64,000 bases of DNA from an uncultured Roseobacter sp. (GTDB taxonomy: Bacteria; Pseudomonadota; Alphaproteobacteria; Rhodobacterales; Rhodobacteraceae): contig CANKZM010000007.1 of NCBI GenBank assembly GCA_947488305.1, forward strand, positions 62,001 to 126,000, given 5' to 3'. The position numbers and the translations under genes were made by a program. The notes under the pieces are model-generated. The model saw only the letters and a list, made by a program, of their open reading frames with translations, ran no database searches and was not told where the DNA came from. Positions 59,414-64,000 of the stretch are shown here, piece after piece; position 1 is the first letter of the stretch, and every line of letters starts with the position of its first letter.

Positions 59414-60615
59414 GCGAGACGTTACGAGATCCTGTGCCTCGCAGCTTATGCACGGATTGCGGCGTCTCGCGCATGAAAGATCCAAGCGCCTGTGGCAGAG
59501 CCTGCCAATTCATCGCGCCGGATTATCCGGCGATGGAGCAATTGGTCCATGGGCGGGCACGTTCGGGCGGAGACGAGAACTTTTTTGGCCCCTTTCAGAC
59601 CATGCATCGCGCCCGCATGGCAGAACCAGCCAAAGGCGCGCAATGGACGGGGATCACGACGGCGCTTGCAGCGGACCTGTTGGAACAAGGCAAGGTTGAG
59701 GCCGTGCTGACCATGGTGCCCGACGACGAGGATGTCTGGAAGCCAAAGCCAGCGCTGATTATGACGCCCGGTGAAATGTCGCGTGCACGTGGGATGCGAA
59801 TGGGGTACGCGCCTTTGCTGGCTCTTCTGGAAGAGGCCCAGAGGCTGGGGATCAAAAGGCTGGCTGTCATTGGCATCCCGTGCCAGATTTATGCGCTGCG
59901 GGCGCTGGAAGCCGAGCTGGGATTGGAGCGGCTTTACGTTATTGGCACGCCCTGTTCAGACAATACCACCACTGAAAATTTTCATACCTTTCTGGCGCTT
60001 TTGGATGAAGCGCCGGAAACGATTACCTACCTCGAGTTCAGGGCAGACTATCAGGTTGAGTTGCGGTTTGCGGATGGGCGGCAGCGGCTGATCCCGTTCT
60101 TGTCCCTGCCGATTTCGGACCTGCCGCGCGACTTCTTCCCGCTGACCTGCCGCACTTGCGTGGACTACACCAATAGCCTTGCCGATATCACGGTTGGTTA
60201 CATGGCTGGGCAGGGCGAGCAATGGGTTCTCGTGCGAAACGGGCGTGGTGCCGAAATGCTGGCAGGGCTTGGCGACCGCGTTGTTCTGAGCACCCCTGAA
60301 AGCGCGGGCAAACGGGCCGGAGCCGTAAAGGGCTTTGTGGCCAATACCGAACGAGCAGCGGGTGGGCTGCCGCTGCGTCGGATGCCGAATTGGTTGCGCC
60401 CCATTGTAAGCTGGTTGCAACCGCGGATCGGTCCACGCGGGCTTGAGTTTGCCCGCGCGCGAGTCGAGATGAAGGCGGCGGAAACGATATTGCATCTGCG
60501 GCGGGAAGCACCTGCCAAGATGAAAAACATGGTTCCTCAGCACGTTTGGTCGATCGCCCGTCCTTACGGTCTTACCCCCCGTCAAGACGAGAGCCGCTCT
60601 TCAAAATCCAAATAA
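59410..60615 (+). CDS. BciB/HCAR-like flavo-iron-sulfur reductase (F420 hydrogenase beta-subunit family)
   Basis: 401 residues starting GTG 59410, overlapping nadK (GTGA). It resembles Slr1923/BciB and plant HCAR, ferredoxin-dependent enzymes that reduce the 8-vinyl group of divinyl chlorophyllide or a chlorophyll 7-hydroxymethyl group. Cys-rich SLCTDCGVSRMKDPSACGRAC at the N-terminus and TCRTCVDYTNSLADITVGYM in the C-terminal half bind 4Fe-4S clusters; QWTGITTALAADLLEQG and VIGIPCQIYALRALE are shared family motifs. The substrate is unproven, and no photosynthesis gene is nearby. Coupling to nadK hints at redox metabolism. Confidence 0.85.
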   Translation: MSETLRDPVPRSLCTDCGVSRMKDPSACGRACQFIAPDYPAMEQLVHGRARSGGDENFFGPFQTMHRARMAEPAKGAQWTGITTALAADLLEQGKVEAVLTMVPDDEDVWKPKPALIMTPGEMSRARGMRMGYAPLLALLEEAQRLGIKRLAVIGIPCQIYALRALEAELGLERLYVIGTPCSDNTTTENFHTFLALLDEAPETITYLEFRADYQVELRFADGRQRLIPFLSLPISDLPRDFFPLTCRTCVDYTNSLADITVGYMAGQGEQWVLVRNGRGAEMLAGLGDRVVLSTPESAGKRAGAVKGFVANTERAAGGLPLRRMPNWLRPIVSWLQPRIGPRGLEFARARVEMKAAETILHLRREAPAKMKNMVPQHVWSIARPYGLTPRQDESRSSKSK

Positions 60616-60742
60616 AACCAAATGCTTCACAGAAAAATCCCGATTTTTTGGAACCTTTCAAAGGGCTGCGTTGTTGATTTCCCAAGAGCACACGAACCGC
60701 GTGTGCTTGGCTCAACTGAGACGCAAGACGAAGGAGAGACCA

Positions 60743-60952
60743 ATGAATTGGGATATCATCAAAGGCAACTGGTCACAGATGACCGGAGAGATCAAATCGA
60801 AATGGGGCGATCTGACCGATGACGAGATCGCGGAAGCGAATGGCGAGCGCGAAAAATTCGTGGGCCTCATTCAAGAGAAATATGGCATGGCCAAGTCAGA
60901 TGCGGAGGCCCAGGTTGACCGGTTCTTCGCTGAACTGAAATCGGCGGCCTGA
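60743..60952 (+). CDS. CsbD family stress protein
   Basis: 69 residues. MNWDIIKGNWSQMTGEIKSK, WGDLTDDEIAEANGEREKFVG and the helical C-terminus match CsbD, a small cytosolic general-stress protein of unknown function. AAGGAG is 6 nt before the ATG. It is followed by a strong terminator. Confidence 0.93.
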   Translation: MNWDIIKGNWSQMTGEIKSKWGDLTDDEIAEANGEREKFVGLIQEKYGMAKSDAEAQVDRFFAELKSAA

Positions 60953-60978
60953 TTGTTCTGTCAAGAGTATTTTGTTAG

Positions 60979-61004
60979 GGCAGCCCCGTCTGGGGCTGCC
61001 TTTT
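60979..61004 (+). terminator. Intrinsic terminator after csbD
   Basis: GGCAGCCCC and GGGGCTGCC form a 9-bp stem with loop GTCT, followed by TTTT. It lies between csbD and the convergent prpE stop. Confidence 0.9.
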
Positions 61005-61009
61005 CCTGA

Positions 61010-62902
61010 TCAAGCCTTGGCATACCCTATGGTTTGCAATGCCTCCCGGATTTCATCAAGGATGGCAGGATCATCGATGGTCGCGGGCATTTTGAACTCT
61101 TCCCCATCGGCAATTTTTACAACTGTACCACGCAAAATCTTGCCGGAGCGCGTTTTTGGCAAACGGTCCACCACAAGTGCGTTCTTGAAAGCTGCAACCG
61201 GACCAATCTTTTCGCGCACCAATTTGACGCATTCCGAAGTGATTTCTGTATGGGGGCGGTTCACACCTGTCGTCAGACACAAAAGCCCAAGTGGGGATTG
61301 ACCTTTAAGCTGATCGGTCACGCCGACCACCGCGCATTCCGCGACATCGGGGTGTGCGGCTAGCACTTCTTCCATGGCACCCGTTGAAAGGCGGTGACCG
61401 GCGACGTTGATCACATCATCTGTACGGGCCATGATATAGAGGTAGCCATCCTCATCGATCATCCCGGCATCACCGGTCTCGTAGTAGCCTGGAAAGGTGT
61501 TGAGATAGCTCTTCTTGAACCTGTCAGTGGCATTCCAGAGCGTCGGCAAGGTGCCGGGCGGCAGGGGGAGCTTCACCGCAATGGCACCAAGCTCTCCCGG
61601 TGCAACGGGATGGCCCGCATCGTCCAGGATGCATACGTCATATCCAGGCATCGCAACTGTCGGCGACCCGATCTTGACCGGCAGCGCTTCCAGGCCTGCA
61701 GGATTGCCTGCGATGGTCCAACCCGTTTCTGTCTGCCACCAGTGGTCATAGACCGGTATGTCCAGCAGCTTCCCTGCCCATTCGATGGTATCTGGGTCTG
61801 CGCGTTCACCGGCCAGATACAGGGCGCGCAAACATGACAGATCGTATTTCTTGCGTTCTTCGCCTTTGGGGTCTTCACGTTTGACCGCACGGATGGCCGT
61901 TGGGGCCGTGAAGAAACTGCGCACGTTGTGCTCGGAAATCACACGCCAGAATGTGCCTGCATCGGGCGTGCCTACCGGCTTTCCTTCGAAAACTATCGTC
62001 GTGTTGCCGTGGATCAGGGGCCCGTAGCAAATATAGCTGTGACCGACGACCCAACCCACATCCGAGGCGGCCCAGAAAACATCGCCGGGATCGCATTGGT
62101 AAATGTTCTTCATGGTCCAGTTGAGCGCCACTAGATGCCCAGCCGTCGGACGGACGACACCTTTTGGCGCGCCGGTTGTCCCGGAGGTATAGAGAATGTA
62201 GGCGGGATGATTGCCTTCTACGGGGACGCATTCGGCGGGGGGCACACCTTCTTGTGCCGCGAACCAGTCCAGATCCCGCCCTGGAGTTAGCGCGGCTTTT
62301 TCCTGCTCGCGTTGGAAAATCAGACATACGTTTGGCTTATGCGTTGCCAAATCAATCGCCCCGTCCAGCAGGGGTTTGTAATGCACCACGCGCCCCGGCT
62401 CCAAGCCGCAGGACGCGGCAAGAATAGCCTTGGGTTGGCAATCATCAATACGGACCGCCAGTTCATTGGCCGCAAACCCGCCGAAAACAACGGAATGCAC
62501 CGCACCAATCCTGGCACAGGCCAGCATGGCTTCGAGCGCTTCAGGAATCATGGGCATGTAGATGATGACCCTGTCCCCTTTGCCGACGCCCTGAGCGGTC
62601 AACGCACCAGCCAGCGATGCGACTTTCGTTTGCAATTCGGCATAGGTCAGGGTCGATTTTGTGCCCGTGATTGGGCTGTCATGGATGATCGCGGGCTGAT
62701 CGCCGCGCCCAGCAATCACGTGTCGGTCAACCGCGTTATAGCAACCGTTCACGAGGCCGTCGGCATACCATTCATACATGTGCTCGCCGCGATCAAAGAG
62801 CGCTTGTGAAGGTTTTCTATCCCAGTCAATGGCATCCGCCGCTTGCATCCAAAAGCCCTCAGGGTCTTTCAAAGATGCCTGGTAAATGTCTGCGTATCCC
62901 AT
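61010..62902 (-). CDS. prpE: Propionate-CoA ligase
   Basis: ATP-dependent formation of propionyl-CoA (AMP-forming). The 630 residues show the PrpE-type N-terminus (GYADIYQASLKDPEGFW), the AMP-binding P-loop YILYTSGTTGAPKGVVR, YETGDAGMIDEDGYLYIMAR, DDVINVAGHRLSTGAMEEV, and the C-terminal lysine in LPKTRSGKILRGTV. GGAGG lies 8 nt before ATG. Upstream lie four perfect TTTGCAAA palindromes, typical of ScfR-type (PccR) regulation of propionyl-CoA metabolism. Confidence 0.96.
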   Translation of the reverse strand: MGYADIYQASLKDPEGFWMQAADAIDWDRKPSQALFDRGEHMYEWYADGLVNGCYNAVDRHVIAGRGDQPAIIHDSPITGTKSTLTYAELQTKVASLAGALTAQGVGKGDRVIIYMPMIPEALEAMLACARIGAVHSVVFGGFAANELAVRIDDCQPKAILAASCGLEPGRVVHYKPLLDGAIDLATHKPNVCLIFQREQEKAALTPGRDLDWFAAQEGVPPAECVPVEGNHPAYILYTSGTTGAPKGVVRPTAGHLVALNWTMKNIYQCDPGDVFWAASDVGWVVGHSYICYGPLIHGNTTIVFEGKPVGTPDAGTFWRVISEHNVRSFFTAPTAIRAVKREDPKGEERKKYDLSCLRALYLAGERADPDTIEWAGKLLDIPVYDHWWQTETGWTIAGNPAGLEALPVKIGSPTVAMPGYDVCILDDAGHPVAPGELGAIAVKLPLPPGTLPTLWNATDRFKKSYLNTFPGYYETGDAGMIDEDGYLYIMARTDDVINVAGHRLSTGAMEEVLAAHPDVAECAVVGVTDQLKGQSPLGLLCLTTGVNRPHTEITSECVKLVREKIGPVAAFKNALVVDRLPKTRSGKILRGTVVKIADGEEFKMPATIDDPAILDEIREALQTIGYAKA

Positions 62903-62999
62903 GATCTGTCTCCTCCGTTATTCTGCGCAATGTGTTACGCAGGGACAGCTTACGGAGCAAGTAAAGAGAAGGGCTCAGTTGGCATCTGCGACAAAACGC

Positions 63000-63087
63000 T
63001 TTGCAAACTGGGTAGGGGGTGTCGCCAAAACTTTGCAAACTCTGGTCCGATTTGCAAATCCAAGCAAATATCCTCAGACTTTGCAAA
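63000..63087 (-). promoter_or_regulatory. Cluster of TTTGCAAA palindromes upstream of prpE
   Basis: Perfect TTTGCAAA at 63000-63007, 63032-63039, 63051-63058 and 63080-63087, plus CAAGCAAA at 63061-63068. All lie 98-185 nt upstream of the prpE ATG. The ScfR family (PccR) is reported to use TTTGCAAA half-sites at propionyl-CoA genes, so this is a likely operator; spacing here (centres 32, 19 and 29 nt apart) differs from a simple tandem. Confidence 0.7.
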
Positions 63088-63130
63088 ATCGTTCATGCTT
63101 ACCTGCAGATGGTCGCCTTCTTACCGCCTG

Positions 63131-63391
63131 TCAGTCGCGATCAGATTCGGTACGGGCTAGTCTGACGGTCGCTTCGCAATCGCCGGGACTTGCCGGCAAA
63201 CAGGTGTAGAGCCGATTTCTGACAATGACGCTGGAGCGTTCATAAGGGCCTCTCGGGCCGTCGATCACCTGAGTCCGCAACTCATATGACCGACCATCTA
63301 CGTTAATGGCGGACCGTGTTTCACTCTCGATCGGCGCGCATCCGGCAGCAGTCAGCAGGCTCAATGCGATCGCGGCACGTAGGTTCATCAT
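63131..63391 (-). CDS. Small lipoprotein, paralogue of the next gene
   Basis: 86 residues from the ATGATG at 63391, with AAGGGA just upstream; a longer frame to 63469 is rejected. Signal peptide MNLRAAIALSLLTAAGCAP with lipobox AAGC. The mature part has the motif LYTCLPASPGDCEATVRLA near the end, shared with the neighbour at 63586. No known domain. Confidence 0.72.
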   Translation of the reverse strand: MMNLRAAIALSLLTAAGCAPIESETRSAINVDGRSYELRTQVIDGPRGPYERSSVIVRNRLYTCLPASPGDCEATVRLARTESDRD

Positions 63392-63585
63392 TTCGTCCCT
63401 TTCAACTGCATACGACAGGTATTCCCTGAAGGTAGCTCTGTTGTCGTTCGCAAACAGACCAAAGATCACGAAACCACGCGAAAGCGCCGAAAAATGGAGA
63501 ACCTGCCGGGATCAGCGCCAGACTCCGTACATCATTCTCACGTCATCGGACTTTCAGAGCAAGCGTCGGCAGGGAGACCCGACCG

Positions 63586-63867
63586 TCAGAAAACGCCTAC
63601 GGTAAAACGTTGGTCAATAAGGCGCCTTGCAGCGGCCTCGCAATCCCCTGGGCTGTCACCGATACAAGTCGCGGAACGACCCCAATAGACAACGCGGGTT
63701 CTGGTGTATGTGCCGTTTTGCCCCTGCACCGTTTGAGTGACGATGTCATATGGTTCGCCACCGTAATAACCATCAGGCAAAACAGCCGTTCGGCGCTGTT
63801 CATCCACGACGGTCCCGCAGGCGGTCAAAAGGACCGAAATGGCTAGTATCGCTGATCTGAATTTCAT
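63586..63867 (-). CDS. Small lipoprotein, paralogue of the previous gene
   Basis: 93 residues. Signal peptide MKFRSAILAISVLLTACGT with lipobox LTAC. The mature part ends with SATCIGDSPGDCEAAARRL, the same Cys-x-x-x-SPGDCEA pattern as in the neighbour at 63131, so the two arose by duplication. Two conserved Cys may form a disulfide. Function unknown; the neighbouring region upstream is at the window edge. Confidence 0.75.
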   Translation of the reverse strand: MKFRSAILAISVLLTACGTVVDEQRRTAVLPDGYYGGEPYDIVTQTVQGQNGTYTRTRVVYWGRSATCIGDSPGDCEAAARRLIDQRFTVGVF

Positions 63868-64000
63868 GCCTAACTACTCCGAAAGGTGCCTTATCAAATA
63901 ACCTAAGGCGTTTTTTGCTCAAAACACCCCTAACCGTATTGTGTGACAGGCGTCCCGGCAATTGCGGACATGTTCAAAAGGCCGCGAGCAGTAATCGACG

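Overview
The window reads as chromosomal DNA of a marine Rhodobacteraceae bacterium of the Roseobacter group (Alphaproteobacteria). The signs are moderately high GC, an F1 ATP synthase operon (atpHAGDC) without F0 genes beside it, alphaproteobacterial families (DUF2125, DUF1150, DUF2161, MipA/OmpV, TIGR01459 HAD, MidA-like methyltransferase next to lgt), a CIRCE-controlled groESL, and a BciB-like flavo-iron-sulfur protein. I cannot resolve the genus from sequence alone. I see no rRNA, tRNA, CRISPR array, complete prophage or insertion sequence; most of the window is tightly packed core genome.

Layout. 1-3.4 kb: 3' end of hisC, then tyrC and an extensin-like D-peptidase-fold gene with 4-nt overlaps, converging on a DUF2125 gene. 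3.4-7.4 kb: a ChaC-like gene, then a MotA/ExbB-like channel gene joined to a 659-residue MotB-like protein with a very long periplasmic coiled coil. 7.4-11.5 kb: clpA, gloB and a methyltransferase. 11.7-16.7 kb: atpHAGDC, closed by a clear terminator. 16.7-26.9 kb: housekeeping and lipoprotein genes, including prs, ltaE, ycgN, ribF, a MaoC hydratase, a HAD phosphatase and Mn-dependent pyrophosphatase. 27-29.2 kb: groESL with promoter, CIRCE and terminator. 29.3-35.2 kb: transporter, Nudix, lipase, a stand-alone phnM, purEK, and an hsp20-DUF1150 pair behind a sigma-32-type promoter. 35.2-43.7 kb: cytochrome P450, trxB diverging from an Lrp/AsnC regulator, a Hint-domain gene behind an AT-rich intergenic region, pgeF-midA-lgt, ubiK and a YbjN gene. 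43.7-49.8 kb: proC-csaA-dehydrogenase, tdk, a CII-like small regulator, a FabH-type synthase, a lipoprotein and a class IV aminotransferase. 49.8-58.4 kb: a 460-nt gap with a candidate 35-residue hydrophobic peptide, carB, an esterase, membrane and outer-membrane proteins, glyA. 58.6-64 kb: nadK-bciB-like overlap, csbD, prpE with a cluster of TTTGCAAA palindromes upstream, and two related small lipoproteins.

How genes work together: hisC and tyrC serve histidine and aromatic amino-acid synthesis; purE/purK, carB, prs, glyA and tdk serve nucleotide and one-carbon metabolism; clpA, groESL, hsp20 and trxB serve protein quality control and redox balance; lgt serves the several lipoproteins seen here. 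The most interesting loci are the MotAB-like pair with the giant coiled coil, the TTTGCAAA operator cluster of prpE, the Hint protein that appears to lack its nucleophilic cysteine together with its AT-rich upstream region, the BciB/HCAR-like gene fused translationally to nadK, and the small hydrophobic ORF upstream of carB.
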